A DNA stretch of 64,000 nucleotides, taken from NCBI RefSeq assembly GCF_964204645.1, contig NC_134026.1, positions 13,792,450 through 13,856,449 on the forward strand. Reading direction: 5' to 3'. A program made the position numbers and the translations under genes. The notes beneath the pieces are model-generated. The model ran no database searches. It worked only from the letters and a program-made list of their open reading frames with translations, and was not told the DNA's origin. This DNA is from Tubulanus polymorphus (lineage: Eukaryota; Nemertea; Palaeonemertea; Tubulaniformes; Tubulanidae). Below, piece after piece: positions 43,518 through 53,587 of this stretch. The number at the start of each line of letters is the position of its first letter. The stretch's first letter is position 1.

Positions 43518-45382
43518 TTAGTAGGGGCGTTCTCGGGTGGTCCACTCATCAACCATTTTGCGGGCAACTGTGTGAGCTTCGTCGTTTCGTAGAGGCCATG
43601 CCTCTGGCCACTTCGTGAAAGCATCTTGTGCTGCTAGTATATAGCAGTTCCCTTTTCTGGTTTGACGCAAGGGACCAATAGTGTCGACATGTATTCGTTG
43701 GCCACGCCTACCAACAGGTGTTGACACAGGTGCTTTAGGCATTTTCGCAGGTGATTTACATTTGCCACATGTTCTGCATTTTTGTAAAAAACGTCGCACC
43801 ATGCCCGTTAGTCCCATTGCCCATAATCGTTGCTTTGAGCTTTGTTTTTGTAGACCCAACCCTTGACCCAATTCAGTGATTGCATTTTCGGCGGTGCTCG
43901 ATGGGAGAACTACACGGTGTGATTGATTTGCGGAACCTGGTAGTGGTTTGAGGACTAGTAAACCATTTTGAAGGTGTAGACGCTCAAACAAACCAAACAA
44001 GCTCCTCAACAATCTGCCACACTGTTGTAAATCATGTCTTGGGGGTTTACCCTTTCCACCCGTGCTTACCAACTGGATTTCTGGATGTCTGTTGGACATC
44101 TACTAGGTCCTGAAATGTTAACTGTATGGGGGCGCCCTTTTTAATTAGGTTGATACCTGGTGATGAAGGTAGACCTGTATCCCCACAGCTTCGGGCAATC
44201 GCCATGTTTTCGTGCTCTCCTTGGTATTCTAGAGAGCCCATCAGCGTTACCATGTAGCCTGCCAGCTCGATGTTCAATTTGGAAATCGTAGTCTTGAAGT
44301 CGTTCCAACCACCTAGCGATTTGACCTTCTGGTTCCTTAAAAGTGTTGAGCCATTTCAACGCAGCATGGTCCGTCGAATGAGTTTTGGTCGCCCTTGAAG
44401 ATAATGGCGGAAGTGTTCAACCATATCCAACATTTTTCTGCGAGTCGCACAATAGTTTTCTTCGCCCTACCCCATACGCAATGGCTATTTCGGTGCCGTC
44501 CAGTTGCTGCTGACTGAGGACTCCCCCTGTTGCGAAATTGCTAGCGTCACAGTCTATAAGATAAACTTACCCGCAGTCGGTAAGAAGTCCGGAAATGCCA
44601 ATACTGGGGGTTCAGTCAGCTTCCTATTTAAATCTTGGAACACTTTCTCTTGTAGTGGACCCCATTTGAAAACTTGATTTTTCTTCAAGAGAGTATTAAG
44701 TGGAGCAGAGATGTTAGAGAAGTCATCGATAAATTTTGAATAATACGTTACCAGACCCATGAAACTGCGCACGTCAGTGACGCTTTGTAGTATAGGCCAA
44801 TCAAAAACTTTGGCGCACTTATCCGGGTCAGTTTCGAGACCAGCTCCGCTGACAATATGTCCAAGAAATTTAATTCGCTTCTTCAACAGGGAGCATTTGC
44901 TCGGTTTCAACTTCAAATTTGCCCTCGAAAAACATTTGAAGACTTGGTAGAGTCTAGGTGTGATGCCAGATCACATCATCTAAGTAGATTAAACAGGTTT
45001 TCCAAGCAACATTATCTAAAGCCATGGACATAAGTCTCAAAAAACAAGCTGGTGCATTACACAACCCAAAAGGCATTATGTTCCATTCGTATAGATGACG
45101 CTCTGTCGTGAAGGCAATTTTGGGTTTGTCTGACTCCTTAATCGGCACTTGCCAATAACAACAGTCTTCTCCACAGTCAATGTTACATCCAAATTTGGTC
45201 AGGAAGTTATTACCCAATAAGCAGTCTTGCGTAAGGTCGTCTAAAATAACCATCGGGACTATGAACTCTAAGCCACCTATACCCACAGTTACCTCAGCAA
45301 TCCCCCGTATACACATATCCTGCCCATTTGCAGTGGTAATACTACCATTTACTGGCGCCATGGTGTAGGTCGCGCATAACAA
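43518..45382 (-). pseudogene. pol: Ty3/Gypsy pol relic with internal deletion
   Basis: Minus strand. The frame 45382-44954 starts with protease C-terminal residues (LTQDCLLGNNFLTKFGCNID) and passes directly into RT (YWQVPIKESDKPKIAF, IYLDDVI), so the RT fingers are missing and the join is in frame. Downstream: RT thumb/connection (KIKFLGHIVSGAGLETDPDK with slight variation, about 44850), RNase H fragments (DASNFATGG, about 44550; HRAGRLHGNADGLSRI, about 44250) and the integrase N-terminus (CRTCGKC, then GQRIHVDTIGPLRQTRKGNC). It ends at about 43518 before the second catalytic Asp. Several stops and frameshifts are present. No LTR seen. Confidence 0.85.
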
Positions 45383-45605
45383 CGATTTGTCTGAGTGAAG
45401 ATGTTAGCTACATAAAAGCAATCCTATCGTGAAATTATTAAAAGTCATGTCAGTCGATAAACTTGGTTTCGTCAGTAACCGGCACTGGCCTCAAATTTGA
45501 AGAACTTGTGAGCTTCTGTCCTGGTCGATTTCCTCCCTACTTGATAGACCTTTAAGCTTCGCTTTTTTCAGTTAAAACGGACATCTTTATTTAAAACCCG
45601 ATTCA

Positions 45606-45666
45606 GGGGTGGTTGGCGCGCCCAGTCTCTCCAACCTTAGGAGAGACTGGGCGCGCCAACCACCCC
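45606..45666. repeat. Perfect 27-bp hairpin with 7-nt loop
   Basis: Arms 45606-45632 (GGGGTGGTTGGCGCGCCCAG...) and 45640-45666 are exact reverse complements, separated by AACCTTA. The GC-rich arms contain GGCGCGCC. Beyond the hairpin, two related AT-rich blocks (about 45548-45604 and 45710-45768; CTTTTTTCAGTTAAAACGGA versus CTTTTTTCAATTGAAACAAA) lie in direct orientation. Confidence 0.95.
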
Positions 45667-48600
45667 CAGGGGCACGATTCCCTCACGGGCCTAATGTCTA
45701 CTTAACAGACTTTTAAAGTTCACACTTTTTTCAATTGAAACAAACATTTTATCTAAAATTTGACTCTTGAACAATTGCTTACCCCAGTCTTTCTTACAGA
45801 ATTGCATGCAGAGCTGAGCTAAAAGCCTACACAGTAGATCTCTTGGTATTTTGTGTTAACGGACATGTATCTACGTTCACATCTGCATCTCCGATATCGT
45901 GCGCATATGTTTAGGGAGACTTAATACAAAGTGGCGCGCTCTATCGGTAGCAATCATTGGTCGAACGTCTCTTTAATTCCAAAACCAGTTGAGGAGAATG
46001 CTGAATAGTCTATTTTCGATGACATGAGGCGAATATCTATTTATCTTATATCCATGCTCTCGACTCGCAGGTTGGCCTTTATCGGTTGTAACGCGTTGAG
46101 TATCGAGCCTTATCTCGGCCTATCTGACTCTACTTTCCCCTGAGTAAAAGTGTTTATTTGATATTTATTGTAAATGCGAGTAGAGATCCGAGAAGTGATC
46201 CAGACTGTGACAGACTGCCAAATTAACAATAAACTATCCAAACTGTGATGACACTAATTATATAACTCTTTTGATTACTAAATGAATACTGTTTATAACA
46301 ACAACCTGTTTCTACTCATATCGTGTATCACTCAAATATAGTATTTTACAGATAATCTTAAGATACGTATACATAATGATTATTTCACTATGTAAAGAAA
46401 AAAAGATTTAACGCATCGAACAGATCGCTTGTATGCAAGCTAGAGAACGCTCATTTGATTCACTTTCACTGATCACTAGGTATCATCCGAACACGGATAG
46501 TATCCGACAGTAACCCACGAAACACTGGAAATTGATCCAGTTTAACACGACTCTAAGACCTATATTAAAGAAACCATCCAGAATACAATTTAAACGCGGG
46601 AAACACGGGAAAATCTCAATCTAAAATGCTGTACTAAGCATTGTGCAATATAGAAATCTTCTATGAACGAGGTGAAAATCATAAGTCTCCAGAGACTTTG
46701 CTCTACAGAAAAGTCCCTTAAAATCACCGAAGATATGTAAATGTTGCTATACCTTTGTGAAACTGGTTGTTGTGTTGCTCTGCCTCTATCGGTCCAGCGG
46801 TCCTCCCAGATACTATCACACAAGTCCACAACTGGGGCTCTCACCAATTCATCAATTTCATTTCAGGTTTATTATGCTGATCCTTGGCACCTATTCTACA
46901 CCTGCGACTTGTGCACCACTGGTCTGGAACGAATTCGCTAAACTAGGTACTGGTCAGAATGACACTTCTTTGTGGAATTTTTGTTTCATCGATGATAATT
47001 CCAGAAGTTTTATTTAATTGAATTTCTACTTTCTTTTATAGTTTATTGTTTGTGTCAGTTTTTTTTACAGTATGTACATCAGGGTAATGAACAAGAACAT
47101 TTTCGCGGTAGATCAAATTGAAATTGATTATGAAAGTTTTATTCCATGTAAAATGTTGAATGTTCATGGCCGATACCTTAAAATCTTCAGATCGAGCCCG
47201 CAATATCGGAAATGTCGGCGAGATAATGAAAACAAAGACGTGCGGAAACCGAAAGAATGTCCACATTGCACAATGCGCGTATAGCGCCTCGATAAACACT
47301 TACCGTATTGCAAAGGAAGTTATGACATAGCTCGTGAGTTAATTACACTTTACTCATCACATATCTTGTTGATTATCAATTATGATTAATGTGTTTTAGG
47401 GCTCTCTTCTACTGGCTGTATGGCGGTCTTACTGCTGCAATTGCGTGATATGTAACTAAGCGTACTGGGACTTAAGTCCAAAAGTCGTCTTAAAACTGGT
47501 CTTAAGTTGTTAGATTGGCTATGGAGCTAAGTTGGTCTTAGACTGGTCTTAAGTCTAAGCCATGACTATGCAACTGGCCCCTGTATTTGACTTTGAATAA
47601 GCCTTTGGATATTTCGAACAGATAGCTATGTGCAAAAATCAGAAGAACGAATAAATAGAGTAATCGTCACTATTAGATTCCCTAGACAGAGGAGGCGAAT
47701 TCAGGTTATCCGCGTCTCTGTAGGCAAGCTGGATGCTCACGGCGGGCAACTGATATTTTGATCAGCGCGCGCAGTGACGTCACGCAGAGCGTCCAAACTT
47801 AAAGGGTCCAAAGATCTATCTAAAATTTATCGTATCAGCAAAGATCTGATCCTAAAACTACACACGACCAATATCTTTCATTTGGTACCGAAAACTTGTT
47901 CATGCATAGCGCACAGACCGTACCAACTCGTGACAAAGTTTCGCCATTTGTCTCCTATGCGTAGTATAGATGAAGCTCATGCATTCTTAAGATCACGCAA
48001 TTTTAAGTTCAGGTAACTACCTGAGATATTTCGATACTTGTTACATCAGAGAGTCGATTATCATTATCATTGCTTTCTTACTAAGTGCAAGCGAGGGAGA
48101 CCGATAAATCAAATCCTCAACAGACAGATGAAATTTTGAGCGCCGTACCAAACAAAAATGAAACCTGATTCAGAGTATCCGCAGCTACTGGCAGACAACA
48201 TTGTCTCAAAGTTCATTTCCTGGAGCTGCGGATTACAAAATGTTGACACGAACGCTGCATCTCAAAGAAGGCAGCGGATTCGAGATATGCTGATCGCAAC
48301 ACAGTTTACTTTAAACGAACGTAAACTAAAAGAATATCTAAATTTTTGATGTACGTCGAGTCTGTAAGTAAATACTTATCAATCACGCAATCGTCGACAT
48401 TTTGAAATCTGCATCATATAGGCCTATATACATTAATCTTTCAATAGGTCGAGGTATCAAACATGAATCAAACAGCGGAAATCGTCAGTCGATCGCACGC
48501 GAGCACAGTGAATTGGACCACGATCGGCAAAAAAGACGAAGACAAAGCGATAAGCAATTGATAGACAGTGGTATGTTGATTCAAGCATTTTTCATAGGTT
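45667..48600. other. Non-coding stretch without recognised genes
   Basis: Short frames at 46590-47299, 47774-48016 and 48158-48602 have no recognisable domains. A frame at 47072-47284 ends with a Cys/His pair (CPHC) and is preceded by intron-like AT sequence; I leave it unassigned. The purpose of this stretch is not apparent. Confidence 0.4.
47480..47581 (-). mobile_element. Terminus of a GGGGCCAGTTGC-type MITE
   Basis: Read inward from 47581 on the minus strand, the sequence begins GGGGCCAGTTGCATAGTC, like the Harbinger end at 34668. It continues with alternating GACTTAAGACC / GGTCTTAAGT motifs that form small inverted repeats. The opposite end was not found, so extent and family are uncertain. 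Confidence 0.4.
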
Positions 48601-48625
48601 AAAATGGATTGACAGTTTTTTTGCT

Positions 48626-48927
48626 AAATGGAACCTCCTTACATTGAACTTCACGGGACCAGACAATCTGTTTGTTATAACTGATAGTTCGCTATATCCA
48701 GTATGAAATAAATAAAAGTTGCTTACTTGAGACAAAATTCTTTATTTGTTATAACCAATAAATCGTTGTATCGGAGTTCGTTATAACAAGGTTCCACTGT
48801 AATGTGCGTATTTTATGAACTTAGTTATAACGAACTCCGATACAACGATTCATCGGTTATAACAAATATAGAATTTCGTCTCAAGTAAGAAACTTTACTT
48901 TATTGGATATAACGAACTATTTCTGAG
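48626..48927. repeat. Foldback pair of pogo/Tigger-like MITE arms
   Basis: The segment at about 48686-48790 is the reverse complement, with scattered changes, of about 48830-48927. Shared phrases are CGTTGTATCGGAGTTCGTTA and TTACTTGAGAC. The first arm ends GGTTCCACTG at 48799 followed by TA, i.e. CAGTGGAACC read inward, as in pogo/Tigger-like termini; its left end resembles TGGAACCTCC at about 48628. Confidence 0.65.
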
Positions 48928-49255
48928 GAGGCTTGAATCATCTGACCTTGATGTATGTATCTATCTTGATCTGATACCCGAATGGTCATCACATGAAAAG
49001 TTCGGTGGACGATGAGGAGTGTCCTGTTACTTTGCCAAAAAAATCTGACCTGAATCCGTGGCCTTAGCTTCTTCATGGGTTGAGACTTTTATCTTTAAAA
49101 TCATTCAGGTTTTTGATCAAATTAATTTCCACAAAATTCGGTAACCATCTTAGTCTCATTGGTTCTCATGCATAGATTTAAATAATCATTTTTTTCAGCA
49201 TAACAGGTTATGATTACTTTCGTTATTTTCACCGTCCGACATAGATCTTTGTAAA

Positions 49256-50780
49256 GTGTTGCAATACCGGAAGAAACCGCCACCGAAAAGATATCAGGCG
49301 GAGTTACAGTCATACGATGTTGGATCCCCCATGGAAAGAGTAGCGGTCGATATCATGGGCCCTCAGCAGGAAACCACGGCAGGGAACCAATACATTATAG
49401 TCATAATGGACTACTTCACAAAATGGGTAGAATGTTACGCTGTACCGGACATCGAGGCCAAGACGGTAGCTGACAAACTTGTGACCGAATTCTTTAGTCG
49501 TTTTGGAGTGCCGAGGGAGCTGCACTCAGACCAGAGCTCAAACTTCCAGTCCCATCTCTTCCGCGAAATTTGTACCCTACTGGGGATCCACCAAACCAGA
49601 TGCAGCCCCTACCGTCCTCAAAGCGACGGTATGGTGGAACGCTTCAATCGGAGCCTTAAAGCGATGTTGTCTTTAACAACAACTGACGACCCTTTTGATT
49701 GGGACTTACAACTTCCCTACGTCTCGATGGCCTATCATTCCGCCCGGCACACCACTACAGAAGCGTCACCGAACTACCTGATGCTTCTGAGGGAGATCGA
49801 TCTACCCATAGATCTGATCGTCGGACTTCCTCCGAAAGACCGGTATCCATCCATCCATCAACGACTACACTGCCAGCGTACAGACCCTAATGGAAACGGC
49901 ACAAAGAGATGGGTCCTGCTAAAGTACGAAACTACGAAATATGAAACGAAATTACGAAATATGGAGCGAAATTACGAAACGAAACGAAATAACGAAACTA
50001 CGAAATTACGAAATGGAAATTTTTTTGCCAGTAGTGCTTAAATACGAACCGAAATACGAAACTAAATGGTCACATTTCAAACACACGCCCATACTATGGA
50101 GAAACGAGGTATTAATTTTTTAGGCTAAACACTGCAGGATATATTTTAAGGCACACTTCGTTCTCTAACCCGTAATTTATTAATCGCTACCTTCCAGTTG
50201 TATATGAGCATGCGCAGATCATTCTCCCTGATGGCATCGCTAAACTCAGTCGCGGCACGGAACCCTGCCACACTAGACCGGGTGCGCATGTTTAAGCCAG
50301 CTCCACGAATCCGTTGCTATAGCGCCAAAATTTTCGTTTCGTATTACATTTTATACTTTAGCAGGACCCGCGAAAAAAAGGCCATTTCGTTTCGTAGTTT
50401 AGCATTTCGTATAGTTTTTCGTTTCGTACTTTAGCATTTCTTAATTTCGTTGCATATTTCTTAATTTCGAAGTTTCGTACTTTAGAAGTAACCCACAGAG
50501 ATGCTCGGAAGGCGCTCCTGAAAAACCCATCGCGACGGAAAGCACTTTACGACCAAAAACGTCACGGGAAGCCGTACGACGCCAGCGACCAGGTTTGGCT
50601 CTTATCAACCCAAATTGACGGACGGAAATCCAAACCGCAAACTCCAGTTGAACTGGACCGGGCTGTATACTGTAATAAAACGACTATCAGACGCCCTGTA
50701 TGAGGTCCAGGACAAGCTGTCCAGCGCTCCTTAGATCGTGCACTTCGATCGACTTAAGCCGTATTTAGGAGTGCAGTACC
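49256..50780 (+). pseudogene. pol: Ty3/Gypsy integrase, interrupted by a foldback insertion
   Basis: A plus-strand integrase. The core has VAVDIMGPQQETTAGNQYII (first Asp), ELHSDQSSNF (second Asp), and YRPQSDGMVERFNRSLKAML (Glu), then YHSARHTTTEASPNYLM. After METAQ the frame is broken by the insertion at 49912-50496. On the far side RDARKALLKNPSRRKALYD continues in frame, and the C-terminal domain (YDASDQVWLL; then SDALYEVQDKL and VHFDRLKPYLG in shifted frames) runs to about 50780. The 5' end of pol (RT, RNase H) is not present. One in-frame TAG occurs before IVHFD. Confidence 0.85.
49912..50496. mobile_element. Foldback/MITE insertion with AGAGATG target duplication
   Basis: AGAGATG occurs at 49905-49911 and again at 50497-50503. 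The inserted segment has complementary ends (CTAAAGTACGAAACT near 49918; AGTTTCGTACTTTAG near 50471) and is filled near both ends with ACGAAA/TTTCGT-type short repeats. An internal inverted copy of the left terminus (TTTAGCAGGACCC, about 50361) suggests nesting. It disrupts a Gypsy integrase frame. Confidence 0.8.
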
Positions 50781-50962
50781 GATCTCTACTGACGAGCCCG
50801 GAACTCAGACGAAATGACGATGACAGACGATACAGAGACTAGTCGTAAACCCAGGGGCCGTACCTGCTGAAAACGCCAACGCCCAGATTATCTCTACTTG
50901 TAGGCACTGTCTACTGTTTTAAACAGCAAAGTAGTCAATCGCTCTTTGTTCTTTTATTTTAG

Positions 50963-52292
50963 GTCGTCAAATTTCAAATGTCATGGTTGTCGGGACCATT
51001 TCCGATCATTAGAAAACTTTGAGCGCCATGAAAATAAGTGCGAAGCGGTGACACACGAGGGCGTAAAGTACGAGTGTAAGTGCGGCCGAATCAGTGACGG
51101 GGCGACACACTTCGACGCCACGCTAGACGTCACCATGGCACTTCACAGTGCGTAGTAAAGATCGCGGAGGAAGGGTGGGACCAGCCGCCAGAGATCAGTA
51201 TTGAGTGCGCAGGAGACAAGAGGAAGGTGGAGTTAACAGGTGCGGATCGTGAGGAGAAGAGAGGGAAGAAAAAGTTAGAGAGGAAGGTAGAAGGTGCGAC
51301 GACGGAGATTAAGGAGAAAGAGAAGAGGAAGGAAGAAGGTGTGACGACACCGATTAAGAAGATAGATGAGAGAAAAAAAGAAGGAGAGACCAAAAGCAAA
51401 GAAAGAGGAAAGCGTGGCGAATGAAGAGAGAGGAGCCGGAGATGGAACAGAATGACTTGACAGCGGCAGACACTACAACCATTGTTGAGGAAATCACCCC
51501 TGACGGCACCTCGAACGATGTAGAAGCTGAAGAAGTCGGCAAACCAGTAGATGTCGCGTCTGTAAAACCCGGGAGAAGTTTGATCGAAAGAACTAGTTAC
51601 GGAAGAAGGAGAAAACTGATGATAAAGAGGAGCCTGGAACTTAGCCGTCGCGCGAGAAAGAGACGAGCTGGGAAAAAAGAAGAGGTCGGAAGAGGCGCGC
51701 AAGGCAGCAGTAGAACAGCGGAGGAGGGTAGAAGAGGAGGCAAGAGAGAAGAGAGAGACCGAGAGACCGAAGGAGGCTAGAAGAGAAACGAAGAGAAGAA
51801 ATACAGAGCTTGGAGAAAGGAACGAGAGAGCCGGAGAGCGTACCAGCGTACTCGCCATAAATACTCGGCGCGAACTGTCAGACTTGGTGGGGAAACCAAA
51901 CCCCAACGTACGTGCCGACGGAAATTATCAAGCAGTTACCAAAGGCCGATGTCTCGGCCCTTATACAGCCGGCGATAATCGAGTTAGACGAGCCGCGGCC
52001 GGTGAAAGAGAATAGATGTAACCCGGAATCGAGAAGGGTGCTTGCACATGTACACCCGACCGTCCATGGCCGCCCGGCTACTTTCCGGGAAGTTCCGGGA
52101 GTACCTGTTCGATGCCCCTTCTGTCAAAAGAGGGCCCGCGCTTCGGGGATCTCCTGGACGCCACCAGCCTGAAGCTCGTCGCAGCCGTTTTCAGAAGTCC
52201 ACGTCCATCCACTCGAGACCGGGGACATGATTATCTTCGGTTTCGACGACGCCCCGATCGACTGCGTTGCGTGCCAGCTGGAGGAACGTTAA
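50963..52292 (+). pseudogene. Zinc-finger ORF downstream of Gypsy integrase
   Basis: A good acceptor (TTCTTTTATTTTAG) precedes 50963. The frame then reads SSNFKCHGCRDHFRSLENFE with following His and Cys, a C2H2/C2HC-type finger, and CKCG further on. After two stops near 51155 comes an exceptionally Lys/Glu/Arg-rich region (51.18-51.85 kb), then AQLIQPAIIELDEP-like sequence and a final frame ending EVHVHPLETGDMII...CVACQLEER at 52292. The frames shift several times. The position after integrase suggests a third, spliced ORF of the Gypsy element, but I do not recognise the product. The long minus-strand frame 51906-51130 is a shadow of the purine-rich tract. Confidence 0.4.
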
Positions 52293-52498
52293 TTGTCATC
52301 CGTTGAAACTGATTGTCGTCCGTTGAAACTAATTGTCGTCCGTTGAAACTGATTGTCGTCCGTTGAAACTAATTGTCATCCGTTGAAACTAATTGTCGTC
52401 CGTTGAAACTAATTGTCGTCCGTCCGTTGAAACGTTGATCGTCCGTCCGTTGAAACTGATTGTCGTGCGTTGAAACTAATTGTCGTCCCTTGAAACTA
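52283..52498 (+). repeat. 21-bp minisatellite
   Basis: About ten copies of AATTGTCGTCCGTTGAAACT with single-base variants and one short-unit slippage (CGTCCGTCCG). It starts inside the last codons of the preceding frame. Confidence 0.92.
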
Positions 52499-52499
52499 A

Positions 52500-53335
52500 A
52501 ATTTTGGGGCTTATTTTAAATCACCTTTCTCCTGGATTTCACCGCTCCCTGTTTATTGTGTATATATATGTATCCTGTTTAATGCCTTTTGTTTATCCAT
52601 ATTAATTCGTCGAAACCGCGTAGCATCGTTATGAAATGTCCGTTGTAAATAGGTCGATGTTTCGCGTCCAGTTATTCCGGGCCCGCATCTATTCATTTTA
52701 ACCCTTCTGGTTGAATTGTATTTAATGTGATTATTTTGTATACCTTTCGGAGTGCGGGGTTCGAACCCTTCTTAATCTATTTTTTTTCCTAGCACATATT
52801 CTTTGCTGATGTATAGCATTTATTTACCGTTTTTATCATTATTTGTTGTGTTGTTTCTCGTGTCCGCCGCGACCTCTTTGTAGCCGGCGCGCGGTTGCCC
52901 GGCTCCGCCCTCATTGTCACTGGAACTCAGCCAACCTCGAAGTCACGTGGCACGCGTGACCAATCACGCGTGTCCGAGCTTGTTCCAGCCAATGAGAGCG
53001 CAGGGGACAATCGCGCTCTATAGAAGGCGAGCAGCGCGCGAGATTGAACAACAAACCGTTCATTCGGACTGTCCGGGTTACTTCAAGCGCCGCCAGAGTA
53101 GAACGCTAAGTCGATATCAGTTACGCTTTCCAGCTTAAGTAAAAAAAATGTAAGAACCGTCGTCCGCGTGTCCCCGTGTCCACCTCTGGACACCCGGACC
53201 GCGTATGCTCGCCTTGTGATAGAACATGTAAATAGGTTATTTGCCGCCCGGATATTGTCCCCGGGTTCATTGCTTATTGTTGTCCGGCCGCGGTCGACGT
53301 TGTCCCCGGCGGACATGGTTGTCCCCGGAACCCGC
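52500..53335. other. LTR- or promoter-like GC-rich region
   Basis: No gene. A CCAAT box (about 52986) is followed by a TCTATAGAAGG TATA-like site (about 53018), and a B-box-like GGTTCGAACCC lies at about 52758. Given the Gypsy debris upstream this may be a 3' LTR, but no partner LTR is in the window. Confidence 0.3.
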
Positions 53336-53372
53336 GGATTCGTTGTCCGGGAGCCTAGTGTAAATAGTTAAG

Positions 53373-53414
<42 letters not shown>

Positions 53415-53451
53415 CTTAACTATTTACACTAGGCTCCCGGACAACGAATCC
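53336..53451. repeat. 41-bp perfect inverted repeat around a (TA)n core
   Basis: Arms 53336-53376 (GGATTCGTTGTCCGGGAGCC...) and 53411-53451 are exact reverse complements; the 34-bp centre is TA-repeat, so the whole can form an uninterrupted cruciform. Confidence 0.95.
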
Positions 53452-53551
<100 letters not shown>

Positions 53552-53587
53552 CAAACATTGATACATGTATGTGGATTACATAATAAG

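Noticed and set aside
51130-51906. 258-codon minus-strand open frame with hydrophobic and Ser/Leu-rich stretches
   Set aside because: It is the reverse complement of a purine-rich Lys/Glu coding tract; Ser/Leu/Phe richness is the expected shadow.
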